The notes: generated by a model from the letters alone, not told the origin. Shown: positions 26,561 to 35,317, counted from the stretch's first letter. The stretch is 64,000 nt of DNA from an uncultured Spartobacteria bacterium (GCA_903919125.1 CAIXGS010000052.1:62001-126000), one strand, 5' to 3'. A program made the numbers and translations.

Positions 26561-27058
26561 ATGTGGCATGCTCCGTCCGTGGCACGTTTCCTTTTTCTAT
26601 CGCTTCTCTTCATATTTTGCGTTTTCCAATCACCGTCTGCTTTTGGGCAACAGTCAGAGCCTACGCGACAAGCTACTCTAAAGACGCTGAATACGGATTT
26701 ATCTGAAGCCGCTCGTTTAGAAGCATTTGTGTTGCTTGAAAAAACAGGAGCGCTGGATTCCAAGCAGATTTCCCGTTCCCTTTGCGATACCGCGCCTGCC
26801 CTTCGTGCGGCAGCTTTGCGCGTGGGAGAAGGCCTTGTAAACGGAGACACAGAGCTTGAATTACGGCTCATTGCCCTCAACCACGACCGCTCGGCGCTGG
26901 TGCAGCTACAACTCCTCAAATCACTGCCGAATTTCTCTCATCCCACCGCTGCAATTGCTCTGAAAAAGGTTATCCAGACGCTGCTTAAATCATCCGACCC
27001 CGCCCACCGTTCCGCCGCTGAAGCCGCAGCAAAAGCACTTCAGCCCGTCGCCCCTTAA
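26561..27058 (+). CDS. Small secreted HEAT-like repeat protein
   Basis: From the ATG at 26561 the product is 165 aa with a signal peptide ('FLFLSLLFIFCVFQSPSAFG'). The mature part is wholly alpha-helical and resembles HEAT/PBS-lyase repeats ('LEAFVLLEKTGALDSK', 'APALRAAALRVGEGLVNGD', 'RSALVQLQLLKSLPNF'). Similar helical segments occur in secreted PVC cytochrome and dehydrogenase proteins, but no heme motif is present here. The function is unknown; a protein-binding role is the usual inference for HEAT repeats. It lies 18 bp before nadC on the same strand. A GTG at 26579 is an alternative start. Confidence 0.55.
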   Translation: MWHAPSVARFLFLSLLFIFCVFQSPSAFGQQSEPTRQATLKTLNTDLSEAARLEAFVLLEKTGALDSKQISRSLCDTAPALRAAALRVGEGLVNGDTELELRLIALNHDRSALVQLQLLKSLPNFSHPTAAIALKKVIQTLLKSSDPAHRSAAEAAAKALQPVAP

Positions 27059-27076
27059 TCTCTAGCCTCACTTCAG

Positions 27077-27910
27077 ATGCACGATCCAATCGCCCTCGCC
27101 CTCGCCGAAGACCTCGGCAGCGGAGACGTCACCGCAGCGTTTTTTGTCGAAAAGCGCCCAGGCAAAGCACGGCTTTTCGCGAAAGAAAACGCCATCGCGG
27201 CGGGAGTCGAAACAGCAGCAGAAGTTTTTTGCCGCGTCGATGCCACCACAAGGTCGAACATCATACGCCCGAGCGGCAGTCGCCTTAAAACGGGTGACAC
27301 CGTGCTGGAAATCGAGGGTTCCCTTCCCTCGCTGCTCTCCGCCGAACGCGTGGCGCTGAACTTTCTCCAGCACCTCTCCGGCATCGCGACGCTTACCGCT
27401 CGTTTCGTCGCTGCCGTTTCCGGAACAAAGGCGCGTATTTTGGATACACGCAAGACGGTTCCATGCCTACGTTTACTAGAAAAAGCCGCCGTCCTTTCCG
27501 GAGGAGGAACGAACCACCGGATGGGTCTTTACGACATGGCCATGGTTAAAGATAACCACCTCGCGGCAGGGACGACTCCGCAACAATTGCAAGCAGCGAT
27601 CGGCCGATTACGCAGCGAACGTCCCGGCGTGCGCGTCGAGTTGGAGGCAGACACCCTTGCACAGGTTGCCCAGTTTTTGGAACTGCGCGGCGTGGACGTC
27701 ATCCTACTGGACAACATGCCGCCAGAGGTCATGCGCACGGCGGTGGACATGACCGCAAAACGCTCGCCGCACGTGCTGCTGGAGGCTTCCGGCGGGGTGT
27801 CATTGGAGACGGTTGCCGCCATTGCAGAGACGGGAGTCGATTTTATTTCAGTCGGAGCGCTGACGCATTCGGCCCGTGCAATTGATTTCTCGATGGAATT
27901 GCTGGGATGA
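27077..27910 (+). CDS. nadC: Nicotinate-nucleotide pyrophosphorylase NadC
   Basis: NadC (quinolinate phosphoribosyltransferase) makes nicotinate mononucleotide from quinolinate and PRPP in de novo NAD synthesis. The 277-aa protein starts 'MHDPIALALAEDLGSGDVTA' and shows the family motifs 'AERVALNFLQHLSGIATLT', 'ILDTRKTVPCLRLLEKAAV', 'GGGTNHRMGLYDMAMVKDNH', 'LEASGGVSLETV' and 'DFISVGALTHSA'. Length is normal. It follows the HEAT-like gene by 18 bp and precedes the DUF155-like gene by 30 bp. nadA and nadB are not in the window. Confidence 0.96.
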   Translation: MHDPIALALAEDLGSGDVTAAFFVEKRPGKARLFAKENAIAAGVETAAEVFCRVDATTRSNIIRPSGSRLKTGDTVLEIEGSLPSLLSAERVALNFLQHLSGIATLTARFVAAVSGTKARILDTRKTVPCLRLLEKAAVLSGGGTNHRMGLYDMAMVKDNHLAAGTTPQQLQAAIGRLRSERPGVRVELEADTLAQVAQFLELRGVDVILLDNMPPEVMRTAVDMTAKRSPHVLLEASGGVSLETVAAIAETGVDFISVGALTHSARAIDFSMELLG

Positions 27911-27940
27911 ACTTGCACAGCGTTCCCCTTTTAAAACCTC

Positions 27941-29020
27941 ATGCTCACTGGTCATGTCACATGGCTTTACGCCTTCGATATCGCCCACGACATGCGACGT
28001 GAGCCCCTAAAAACGGTTCTTGGACGCCCAGTCGAACCGTGGTTGCTGGCCACCGACCATCGCGTGCCTCGCCAGTCTTTCTTCCACCGCCCCCAAACCA
28101 TAAGACTCCCGCCTTTGGAAAGCGCCTTGCCAGGGGGCGGCAGCGGCAACTTGGAGCGCACGCTCAAAATACTCCCGGTCGGCGGTTTGTCTCTCGCGAT
28201 CACTGCGCCGGTGTGCGTGGATTCTTTGAGCCAACTTGTCCCATGGCACGAACCGCCCTCATTGGCAGCGGCGTCCGCGATGCGCAATTTAGCGCAAATG
28301 GTGGTGCAAGATATTCGCGAACACCTCATTCAACCCATTGATTTTCCAGAAGAAACGGAGGCCTATACCGTGTTCCGTCTTGATCCTCCGTGCGATCAGG
28401 ACGCGATGGCCTGGCTCGCGCAGCACCGCCGCGAAGTTGCCGCTCTGCTGACGCAGGAGTTAGATGCGGAGCGACTCTGTGCCGAGGAGGTTGCAGAAAC
28501 CACTTCTCGATATTTAGGTTACTACAAGGACGACCTCCTCGTGGTGGACTGGGACGCGGCCCTTTTGCTGGATCGACCTGGCCCAGCCAGAGAAATTCTA
28601 CATGTGCTGGAGCTCGCCAACCTCCAGTTGTGCGAGTTGGAAGCGTACGATCGCCTTCTCGACTCGGCGATGGAGCGGTCCTACACGGACTTAAGTCGCC
28701 GGCGACAGCGAAACGGAGCTTTGTTGCGGAAATTAGGAGAGCTGCGAATCGACCTCTCGCGGCTTTCAGATGAACTGACCCACGCAGGTAAATTTCTGGG
28801 TGATTGGCATTTGGCTCGCGTATACGAGGCAGCCTCTTCCCGCTTCCACTTGAGCGACTGGCAACGCGTAGTGGACGACAAATTGAAGACGCTGGATGAC
28901 CTCTACCAGACGTTGAAACACGATCAGTTCAACCGCTGGCTTCTTATCTTGGAGTTGGTGGTCATTGTCATCCTCGTGCTGGAGGCGACCCTCGTCATCT
29001 ACCCGCTTTTGCACCGGTAG
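27941..29020 (+). CDS. RMD1/DUF155-like membrane-anchored protein
   Basis: A 359-aa protein without signal peptide. The N-terminal half is mixed alpha/beta ('YAFDIAHDMRREPLKTVLG', 'SLAITAPVCVDS'), the middle is helical with probable coiled coil ('SYTDLSRRRQRNGALLRKLGELRIDLS', seen around residues 245-275), and the C-terminus ends in a membrane helix ('WLLILELVVIVILVLEATLV'). That final helix preceded by 'LKTLDDLYQTLKHDQFNR' is the pattern of the RMD1/YagE (DUF155) family, whose bacterial role is not established. I regard the match as probable, not certain. It lies 30 bp after nadC. Confidence 0.5.
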   Translation: MLTGHVTWLYAFDIAHDMRREPLKTVLGRPVEPWLLATDHRVPRQSFFHRPQTIRLPPLESALPGGGSGNLERTLKILPVGGLSLAITAPVCVDSLSQLVPWHEPPSLAAASAMRNLAQMVVQDIREHLIQPIDFPEETEAYTVFRLDPPCDQDAMAWLAQHRREVAALLTQELDAERLCAEEVAETTSRYLGYYKDDLLVVDWDAALLLDRPGPAREILHVLELANLQLCELEAYDRLLDSAMERSYTDLSRRRQRNGALLRKLGELRIDLSRLSDELTHAGKFLGDWHLARVYEAASSRFHLSDWQRVVDDKLKTLDDLYQTLKHDQFNRWLLILELVVIVILVLEATLVIYPLLHR

Positions 29021-29055
29021 CGCATACGGCTCAGTTTTTGCCGCTGTCCAACCAC

Positions 29056-30258
29056 CTACCCGAGCGCCGTCGCAAAGCTAGACGAAGCAACCTGCTTTGC
29101 AGCATTACTGCGCGCGATCCAACCACCACCGAGAACAGCGTCACCCGCGTAGCACACGGCTGCCTGCCCCGGAGTGACTGCGCGCTGCGGAATCCTGAGG
29201 CGCACAGTTGCGCAGCCGTTTGACTGGGGATGAATCGTCGCCTCGGAAGCAGGGTGCGCGTAGCGTATTTTGACGCTGCACTCGAACGGAGCACCGCCTT
29301 CAGCGAGCGGCGTGTTCCAGTGGCAGTGATCCATCTCGAACGATTCAACCACCAAGTCTTCCGCCTCCCCGACAATCACACTCCGGCTTTCGGGATCGAT
29401 GTCTATAACGTACATCGGTTTAGGCGAGCCACCTGGCAATCCCTTGCGCTGGCCAATAGTGAACATTTCAATCCCCTCATGGTCGGCCAGTCGGTTGCCC
29501 GCCTTATCAAAGATTCCGCCAGACTGAAACTGCACATCTCCTAAATGACTTTTTAGAAAAGCCTTATAATCATTGCCGGGGACAAAACAGATTTCCTGGC
29601 TGTCGACTTTATCCGCCGTCTTGAGCCCGAGTTTGCGCGCAATAGCACGAATTTCATGCTTTTCCATCCCGCCCAGCGGAAATAAGGAGCGACTCAACTG
29701 CTCCTGACGGAGACTAAACAGAAAGTAACTTTGATCCTTACGGGGATCCTTTCCTTTGCGCAGTACGGAGCGGTCTGGGTGATGGTCTACAATCGCGTAA
29801 TGACCTGTGGCAATGTACTCGGCTCCAATGGCCTTTGCCTTGGTCCAAAGATTGCCAAACTTGACCTTCTCATTGCACATAACACACGGGTTAGGCGTAC
29901 GTCCCGCCTGATATTCAGCGGTGAAATAGTCAATGACCTGCCTCTCAAAAGCCTCCGCCTCGTCGACCACATAATGGGCCACTCCCAAAGCATGCGCCAC
30001 TCCACGCGCATCCGCGATCGCCTGCGGGCCGCAACACTTGTCCTCAGCCCGCGACATGCAGTCCTGCGGCCAGACCTTCATGGTCACACCCACGACTTCG
30101 TACCCCTGCTCTTTGAGCAACCAAACCGCCACAGAAGAATCCACCCCACCACTCATTCCCACCAGAACGCGCGGACGGCGTGCCTCATGACCGGAGGAAG
30201 AAGGCACAACACCGTCAACGGTTGAAATTGGGTATAAAGGCTCTGACGAATCGTTCAT
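29056..30258 (-). CDS. mnmA: tRNA-specific 2-thiouridylase MnmA
   Basis: MnmA activates U34 of Lys/Glu/Gln tRNAs with ATP and inserts sulfur to give s2U34. The 400-aa protein has the PP-loop 'VGMSGGVDSSVAVWLL' (SGGVDSS at residues 36-42), the first catalytic cysteine in 'TPNPCVMCNEKVKF', the 'GKDPRKDQSYFLF' block and the second cysteine in 'SQEICFVPGNDY'. A 28-residue N-terminal extension precedes the core. It has normal length apart from that. It lies 55 bp after the DUF420 gene and may be read through from the ctaA operon. Confidence 0.95.
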   Translation of the reverse strand: MNDSSEPLYPISTVDGVVPSSSGHEARRPRVLVGMSGGVDSSVAVWLLKEQGYEVVGVTMKVWPQDCMSRAEDKCCGPQAIADARGVAHALGVAHYVVDEAEAFERQVIDYFTAEYQAGRTPNPCVMCNEKVKFGNLWTKAKAIGAEYIATGHYAIVDHHPDRSVLRKGKDPRKDQSYFLFSLRQEQLSRSLFPLGGMEKHEIRAIARKLGLKTADKVDSQEICFVPGNDYKAFLKSHLGDVQFQSGGIFDKAGNRLADHEGIEMFTIGQRKGLPGGSPKPMYVIDIDPESRSVIVGEAEDLVVESFEMDHCHWNTPLAEGGAPFECSVKIRYAHPASEATIHPQSNGCATVRLRIPQRAVTPGQAAVCYAGDAVLGGGWIARSNAAKQVASSSFATALG

Positions 30259-30313
30259 CTCACAATAGGCATTAGCCGGTTCAATTCAGGTCGCTCAATT
30301 AAAGTGGTTCCTT

Positions 30314-30751
30314 TCACACTACAGGAACAGGCGGGTACCACACATACAGCATTAAATACACTAAAACACCGGTTACCGATACATACAACCAAACCGGAGC
30401 GGTAATTCTCGCCCACCGCTTGTGGACATCATAACGCCCCTTTATGGCAGGAATCACCGTGAGCACTACGAGCGGCAAAACCAATATAGCAAGAGGCACG
30501 TGAGTGAGCAGGATCGCAAAATAAATTATCTTGGGCCACCCTGGATACGTAAACTTGGTTACCGCGACCACATTAAAATGGTAAACCAAATAACAGGCGA
30601 GAAACGCAGCAGAGACAGCGAGTGCGCCCATCATTAAAACTCGGTGCAAGCTTTTGTATCCTGCCTTAATTGCAATTAAACCACTCACAATCAAAATTGT
30701 AGCGGCAGAATTTAGTGTGGCATTAACAATGGGTAAGCCTTGGACATTCAT
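30314..30751 (-). CDS. DUF420 membrane protein (oxidase-associated)
   Basis: A 145-aa integral membrane protein with four to five hydrophobic helices and conserved histidines in 'GYKSLHRVLM', 'CYLVYHFNVV', 'LLTHVPLAIL' and 'RYDVHKRWARIT'. These match the DUF420 family, whose members lie in cytochrome oxidase operons and include CtaM, required for heme-copper oxidase function in some Firmicutes. It follows the Sco gene after 6 bp and ends the ctaA-ctaB-sco-DUF420 set. A role in oxidase maturation is inferred from family and context. Confidence 0.85.
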   Translation of the reverse strand: MNVQGLPIVNATLNSAATILIVSGLIAIKAGYKSLHRVLMMGALAVSAAFLACYLVYHFNVVAVTKFTYPGWPKIIYFAILLTHVPLAILVLPLVVLTVIPAIKGRYDVHKRWARITAPVWLYVSVTGVLVYLMLYVWYPPVPVV

Positions 30752-30757
30752 TACGGA

Positions 30758-31387
30758 TTATTCTTTTAACAACGAACGGATCGCTTCCTCCAAACGTTTT
30801 CCAGCTTCGGCGCTTTCTTCTCCCACGCCTTCAAAAAAACCACGCACCCACCCCTGAGCATCCACGAGAACCAGACGCGTACTGTGTGTGACAGGTTCCG
30901 CAGGATTTTCCGAGCGTGTCAGAGAGAGTTTGAAACCGTGATTGGCCAGCGAAAACACCGAATTCACAGGACCAGTCAAGAAAGACCAGCGTTTATCAGC
31001 ACCAAACTTTTGAGCATACTTCTGAAGCACCTCAGGTTTATCTTTTTCTGGATCGCTGGAAATGGAGAGAAAAGCCACTCGACTTTCACCAACGAAAGCC
31101 TTGTGTAAATCACTCAAGCGACTGGTAAGCGCGGGACACGGGCCCGGACAAGTGGTGTAAAAGAAATCGACCACCCACACTTTCCCCAACATCCCACCAG
31201 AGTTAAACGACTTTCCGTCTTGGTCCGTCAATTCAAACGCGGGAACCTGCCAATACTTTTGAAGAGTACCATTTGAAGGTTCCAGAGGAGCCACAATCGC
31301 AGCAGTAGAGGAAGGCGAAGGCTTGCATCCCGCTAGGATTAAAAACAATGCGGCGATCCAATGAAAACCATGAAACGGAGACTTCAT
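30758..31387 (-). CDS. Sco1/SenC copper chaperone lipoprotein
   Basis: A 209-aa thioredoxin-fold protein that delivers copper to the CuA site of CoxB. It has a lipobox 'LILAGC' (Cys21), the copper-binding C80-x3-C84 in 'YTTCPGPCP', and the distal histidine ligand H168 in 'VTHSTRLVLVD'. All three ligands of the Sco family are present. It would face the periplasm, anchored in the inner membrane. It lies between ctaB (13 bp upstream) and the DUF420 gene (6 bp downstream). Confidence 0.93.
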   Translation of the reverse strand: MKSPFHGFHWIAALFLILAGCKPSPSSTAAIVAPLEPSNGTLQKYWQVPAFELTDQDGKSFNSGGMLGKVWVVDFFYTTCPGPCPALTSRLSDLHKAFVGESRVAFLSISSDPEKDKPEVLQKYAQKFGADKRWSFLTGPVNSVFSLANHGFKLSLTRSENPAEPVTHSTRLVLVDAQGWVRGFFEGVGEESAEAGKRLEEAIRSLLKE

Positions 31388-31400
31388 ATTCCTTCAAATT

Positions 31401-32315
31401 TTAGAAACGGGAAAATGCCAAAAGACCCAGCATCAGTGGAAGGTAAATAATTGACATGAAAAACAGACGTCTGGCGCTGACTCTCGAGCGCTCCATTAAA
31501 AACACCAGTGCTGCACCGCTAAAACAAATATTCAAAAGAGTGGCGATGACTTTATAAAGAACCCCCACTTTACCCAACCAAACGGGCGCAAAAGTGACCG
31601 CTGAAAGTAGTATGGCAAAGATCAACGCCTGAGATGCAGTGAGAAGCCCTTCTTCATCGTTCGGAGGCAACATCACAAAACCCGCGTCCCGATATTCGTC
31701 TCGATACATCCACGCAATCGCGAGGAAATGGGGCATTTGCCAACAAAACAAGATGCCAAAAGGAACCCACGCAGCCCACGCTTCCTGAGAGCCGGAAGCA
31801 GCCCAACCGATCACCGGAGGCAGCGCCCCCGAAACAGCCCCCACCAGCACGCAAAAAGAACTGCGCCGCTTGAGCGGCGTGTAAACCAGTAAGTAAACAA
31901 AGAGAGTGGCCACGGCGAGCAAGGCGGTTAAAGGAGGCAAAGTCGCCCACAAAAGTACAACTCCCCCGAACCCGAGGAAAAGCCCGAGAGCCAACACACT
32001 GGGACGGCGCCAGCGACCAACTGGGAGTGGCCGACTCCGCGTGCGCTCCATGAGGCCGTCTACGTCTGCCTCCATCCACTGATTGAGTGCACCGGCTGAT
32101 GCCGCGACAAGTGAGGTTCCTAAAACGGCGAAAAGTAACGCAAACTGTGCGGGGCCATTGTGGTTGCCAACGCAGTAACCCACCGCAGTGGTAAACACCA
32201 CGAGTAGGCTAAGACGCGCCTTGGTAAGGGTCGAAAGATCCGCCAATAGCCGCGGCCCCTCTTTTGTGGCAATCGCTCCCCCGCCCTTGCCAGCGCCATC
32301 CAGGCGCGGGTTCAT
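31401..32315 (-). CDS. ctaB: Protoheme IX farnesyltransferase (heme O synthase)
   Basis: CtaB adds a farnesyl group to protoheme IX, the first step to heme A. The 304-aa polytopic protein carries the prenyltransferase motif 'NQWMEADVDGLMERTRSRPL', the second loop 'YTPLKRRSSFCVLVGA', and 'PVIGWAASG'. About nine membrane helices are visible. Its start overlaps the ctaA stop (ATGA), so heme O and heme A synthases are coupled. Confidence 0.95.
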   Translation of the reverse strand: MNPRLDGAGKGGGAIATKEGPRLLADLSTLTKARLSLLVVFTTAVGYCVGNHNGPAQFALLFAVLGTSLVAASAGALNQWMEADVDGLMERTRSRPLPVGRWRRPSVLALGLFLGFGGVVLLWATLPPLTALLAVATLFVYLLVYTPLKRRSSFCVLVGAVSGALPPVIGWAASGSQEAWAAWVPFGILFCWQMPHFLAIAWMYRDEYRDAGFVMLPPNDEEGLLTASQALIFAILLSAVTFAPVWLGKVGVLYKVIATLLNICFSGAALVFLMERSRVSARRLFFMSIIYLPLMLGLLAFSRF

Positions 32316-33466
32316 TGAACAACCTCCGCCTGCTGCGTGTGCTTCGCCAAGCTAAAACGCGTATGCAAATGCACAAGCAACGAGCTCAGACTAGCCAGAA
32401 GGCCCGCCCCCAACACCACGTGAAGCGTCGCCAACGTCTTCGGCTTTTGATGTATAACGACAAAAATTCCCAGCGCCGCCTGACAGACGACAAAAAACGA
32501 AGTGCGCCACGCCACCAACCAAATGGGCCGGCCCGGTTTTGAGGCGCGCATGGCTCGAAAATCCGCGTACAAAACCACGCAGAGCACAAACAGAGCCCCG
32601 ATCCGCGTGTGCCCAAAATTGAGGTCTGTGTAAAGATTGTGAACCGACGGCAGCCACCCTCCTTGGGGATTCGCTGCAGGAAACGTCGGGATTGCGAGCC
32701 CAGCTCCCAAATGCCGCATCGTCGCGCCGAGAATCAGCTGTCCGAACACCACAGCCAAGGCAAACCACACCAAAGGGATCGGATTAGTATCAAAACGCGG
32801 TTCGTAAAGAGGTCTGGGTTTGACTAGTAGGGAAAGCCGCACAGCTAGGGCCGCGAGCACTACCAAAAACGTTTGCGCCACGCACCCGTGGATAATTCGC
32901 AAGCGCACCGCCAGATCTACGAGCCCAGCGGTTTCCTGAGTGACGCGCAATCCGCCCAATGTCGCCTGAGAGCACACCAACACAAAGGCTGCGAACGCCA
33001 GCAACCGTTCCGTGCGGCCGATACCGCCCACAGAAAGCTTCGATCGCGCTCCCATCGCTAGAGCGACGGCGAAAGCGACTGCCGCTGGCCAAACACCAAG
33101 GTGCGCGCGTATAGACGGTTCCAGCGCAAGCCAAGAACCCAACCCACCCGCGACAGCCGACACGATCGCCGCCACCCACAGCGCCCGAAGATTACCCCAA
33201 ACCATCGCACAAAGCACCCCGACGCCCAGTCCGACCAAGGCCGCCAAAAGACGATGACCATGCTCCAAGCGCACCGGAAAATTCGCCCACCACCCCTCTG
33301 GATTCAGACTTCCAAAACTTAGTGGCCAGTCCGGCACCGCCATCCCCGCTTGCCAACTGGTTACAAGCCCCCCTACGAAAATTAAACCAAATACAAGCGT
33401 CACCACTAATCTGGCGGTCCAACTAATTTGTTTAATATTCAAAGCTAATTTAACAACACCTCTCAA
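32312..33466 (-). CDS. ctaA: Heme A synthase CtaA
   Basis: CtaA oxidises heme O to heme A in the membrane. The 384-aa protein has about eight helices and conserved histidines in 'VRLEHGHRLLA' (H69/H71), 'RIIHGCVAQTF', 'NFGHTRIGALF' and 'TLHVVLGAG', matching the heme ligands of the family. It also has the GMAVPDWPLSFG block (residues 41-52). It is the first gene of ctaA-ctaB-sco-DUF420. A 157-bp gap separates it from the coxB stop codon, so it may have its own promoter; only a Rex half-site (TTGTGA) is visible there. Confidence 0.92.
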   Translation of the reverse strand: MRGVVKLALNIKQISWTARLVVTLVFGLIFVGGLVTSWQAGMAVPDWPLSFGSLNPEGWWANFPVRLEHGHRLLAALVGLGVGVLCAMVWGNLRALWVAAIVSAVAGGLGSWLALEPSIRAHLGVWPAAVAFAVALAMGARSKLSVGGIGRTERLLAFAAFVLVCSQATLGGLRVTQETAGLVDLAVRLRIIHGCVAQTFLVVLAALAVRLSLLVKPRPLYEPRFDTNPIPLVWFALAVVFGQLILGATMRHLGAGLAIPTFPAANPQGGWLPSVHNLYTDLNFGHTRIGALFVLCVVLYADFRAMRASKPGRPIWLVAWRTSFFVVCQAALGIFVVIHQKPKTLATLHVVLGAGLLASLSSLLVHLHTRFSLAKHTQQAEVVQ

Positions 33467-33623
33467 GCACTCCGCTTACAGTCCAACTGGAATCAGGACA
33501 ACGGACACTCTGACAATTAAAGTTCCGTTCATGCTTTTCGATATCTTTACACGAGAACGAGTGCTTTTTAATTTATCACAAACTGAACAAGCAACGCCCC
33601 AGATTCTCAAACGGCGAACCGCC

Positions 33624-34388
33624 TCAATTCACAGAAGCAGTCGCAGGATGCTGCATAGACATGGTTTCCTTTTGGAACGCGTCGAATGCTTCTTGTTTTT
33701 CCACTAAAATTAACGAGCGCATCGCAAAGTGACCTGCGCCGCACAACTGAGCGCACACAATCTCAAACTTCCCGACCCGAATCGGACGGAACCAAAGGGG
33801 AACACGAGTCCCAGGAATCGCATCCTGCGCGACGCGCATGTGGGGAATCGAGACTGCGTGAATCACGTCCTTTGAGCTAACCTCCAAAACCACAGGACGC
33901 TGGTTAATGACGTGCAACTCATTCTTGGACACAATATCGTCACCGCCAGCTGGGTCAGTTGGATCCAGTCCAAGAGGATTGCTCGGAGTAACAAAAATTG
34001 CGTTTTGGCGACCGAACACACCGTCAGGCCCCGCATAATGAAAATTCCAAGCGTACTGTTCGCCAATGGCGCGGATTCGCATCGCCTCTGATTGATCAGG
34101 CACATCGACGACGCGTTTATTCCAAAGCGGAACCGCAAAACCTAGAAGCAGCGTTGCCTCAATCAAGATCACCGCTACTTCCGCGTGGGACGAAGCGCTG
34201 CCGCGCACGCCGTGATAATCAGCCTTGGGATGCCGAGATTTGCGGAATTTGTAAACAGAGATCAGAAAAAAGGTCCCCCAACATACAAACAACAGCAACA
34301 TAAACCAGTGGCACACTTCGAGCATATGCTCGACAGACCTACCATGCTCAGAGGCGTTGGGAACAATTCCCATCCATTTGTTTAACAT
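33624..34388 (-). CDS. coxB: Cytochrome c oxidase subunit II (CuA)
   Basis: A 254-aa subunit with two membrane helices (about 25-47 and 70-90) and a periplasmic cupredoxin domain. The CuA ligands are H177 ('KDVIHAVSIP'), C212, C216, H220 and M223 in 'CAQLCGAGHFAM'; the usual Glu between the cysteines is Gln214, which can still ligate through its backbone carbonyl. There is no fused cytochrome c domain, so this is aa3- rather than caa3-like, and external cytochromes must donate electrons. Unusually it is the last cox gene rather than the first. No cleavable signal is evident. Confidence 0.94.
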   Translation of the reverse strand: MLNKWMGIVPNASEHGRSVEHMLEVCHWFMLLLFVCWGTFFLISVYKFRKSRHPKADYHGVRGSASSHAEVAVILIEATLLLGFAVPLWNKRVVDVPDQSEAMRIRAIGEQYAWNFHYAGPDGVFGRQNAIFVTPSNPLGLDPTDPAGGDDIVSKNELHVINQRPVVLEVSSKDVIHAVSIPHMRVAQDAIPGTRVPLWFRPIRVGKFEIVCAQLCGAGHFAMRSLILVEKQEAFDAFQKETMSMQHPATASVN

Positions 34389-34392
34389 ATAA

Positions 34393-34662
34393 TTAGCTTA
34401 CGTTAGGGGTGGAAATTCCACTGCCAAATTCCGCATGTGCAGGAAGCGGCGCCTGTCCTTTCTTAACCAAGGAATAGCCGACTAAAGAAATCAACCCGAG
34501 CACAAGAAAAAGGACTCCGAGCATGACAAAGATCGCTCCATTCGCGGCCTCTCCGAGCGGTCCATTAGCGCCCATACACACCGTGCAGGCTGCTGCGGCC
34601 TGATCCAAAGATTGCAAGAGCGTAATGCTCAAAATCCCAAGACTTAGAGTGGAGTGTTTCAT
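34393..34662 (-). CDS. 89-aa CXXC mini membrane protein of the cox operon
   Basis: An 89-aa protein with a signal peptide ending 'DQAAAA', so the mature N-terminus would be 'CTVCMGANGPLGEAANG', followed by one membrane helix ('AIFVMLGVLFLVLGLISLVG') and a short tail. The exposed Cys-x-x-Cys resembles small 'CPVC'-type proteins that I recall from oxidase operons of other phyla; none has an established role known to me. Position between the 61-aa gene (4-bp overlap) and coxB, with GAGGT ahead of its start, suggests a CuA-site assembly or copper-handling role. That role is inferred. Confidence 0.7.
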   Translation of the reverse strand: MKHSTLSLGILSITLLQSLDQAAAACTVCMGANGPLGEAANGAIFVMLGVLFLVLGLISLVGYSLVKKGQAPLPAHAEFGSGISTPNVS

Positions 34663-34844
34663 ATAATGATAGACCTCGCTTTGCGAATAAATCCGATCCC
34701 GTAAATCAACATCGCGAGAGAAGCCGCCGCACAGCCCCAGCCCAACCCATCAGATGCCCCAGTGACGAACGCCCAAGCGGACATTGCACCGCAGAACAAA
34801 ATCGAAACTAAGATAAAGAAGATGTGGAAGGCTTTAAGAGACAT
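34659..34844 (-). CDS. 61-aa two-helix membrane protein of the cox operon
   Basis: A 61-aa protein with two hydrophobic helices ('AFHIFFILVSILFCGAMSAW' and 'CAAASLAMLIYGIGFI') and a basic tail. The opening 'MSLKAFHIFFI' recalls other small proteins encoded in oxidase operons of several phyla, though I cannot name a family. It overlaps the 89-aa gene by 4 bp, so the two are translationally coupled, between the subunit IV gene and coxB. It may be a small oxidase subunit or assembly factor; that is inference from location. Confidence 0.7.
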   Translation of the reverse strand: MSLKAFHIFFILVSILFCGAMSAWAFVTGASDGLGWGCAAASLAMLIYGIGFIRKARSIII

Positions 34845-34933
34845 AATTCGGAGTGGGTACTCAAATAAACTCAGTCTGTAAAATTCGGCAAAAACGCTAA
34901 TTCAAGACGGCTAAGGGCGAGCTGCACCCGGCA

Positions 34934-35317
34934 TTAATGCGTGGCGTGAAACGTTCCACTAATCGGATCGCTATGCGCCAAGTAAGTCAGGAAAAATAGT
35001 CCTGCCGCGAAGATACCAGTCATCACGAGGAACCGCCAGATCGTGATTTTCTCTCCCTTTAAATGCATGAAAATAGCAGCGACTAGGCCGGCTTTGATGG
35101 TCGCCACAATCATACCCACCACGATATTCATGTTTCGGGAACCGAAATCCACATAAGACAGCCCCACAGTGACGCCAGTCAGCACCAATAAAGCGGCGCC
35201 TACCTTTAAATACTCAACAGCGTGCGAAGCAATCTCGGCCGCATTAGCCGGCACATCATGGATAGAAGAGGAATCCAGAACGGGTTGAGAACTATGATCT
35301 GTGTGTGGTGCGCTCAT
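34934..35317 (-). CDS. Cytochrome c oxidase subunit IV-like protein
   Basis: From the ATG at 35317 the product is 127 aa: a hydrophilic N-terminus of about 35 residues, then three membrane helices ('VGAALLVLTGVTVGLSYV', 'MNIVVGMIVATIKAGLVAA', 'FLVMTGIFAAGLFFLTYL') and the loop 'IFMHLKGEKITIWR'. This is the pattern of bacterial subunit IV / CoxD (COX4_pro-like) proteins, which stabilise the heme-copper oxidase. The open frame continues upstream to 35473, inside coxC, and is not used. It lies 14 bp after the coxC stop codon. Confidence 0.85.
   Translation of the reverse strand: MSAPHTDHSSQPVLDSSSIHDVPANAAEIASHAVEYLKVGAALLVLTGVTVGLSYVDFGSRNMNIVVGMIVATIKAGLVAAIFMHLKGEKITIWRFLVMTGIFAAGLFFLTYLAHSDPISGTFHATH

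Noticed and set aside
33567-33585. Possible Rex site upstream of ctaA (minus strand TTGTGATAAATT...)
   Set aside because: Only one half-site is present; the second half does not match TTCACAA.
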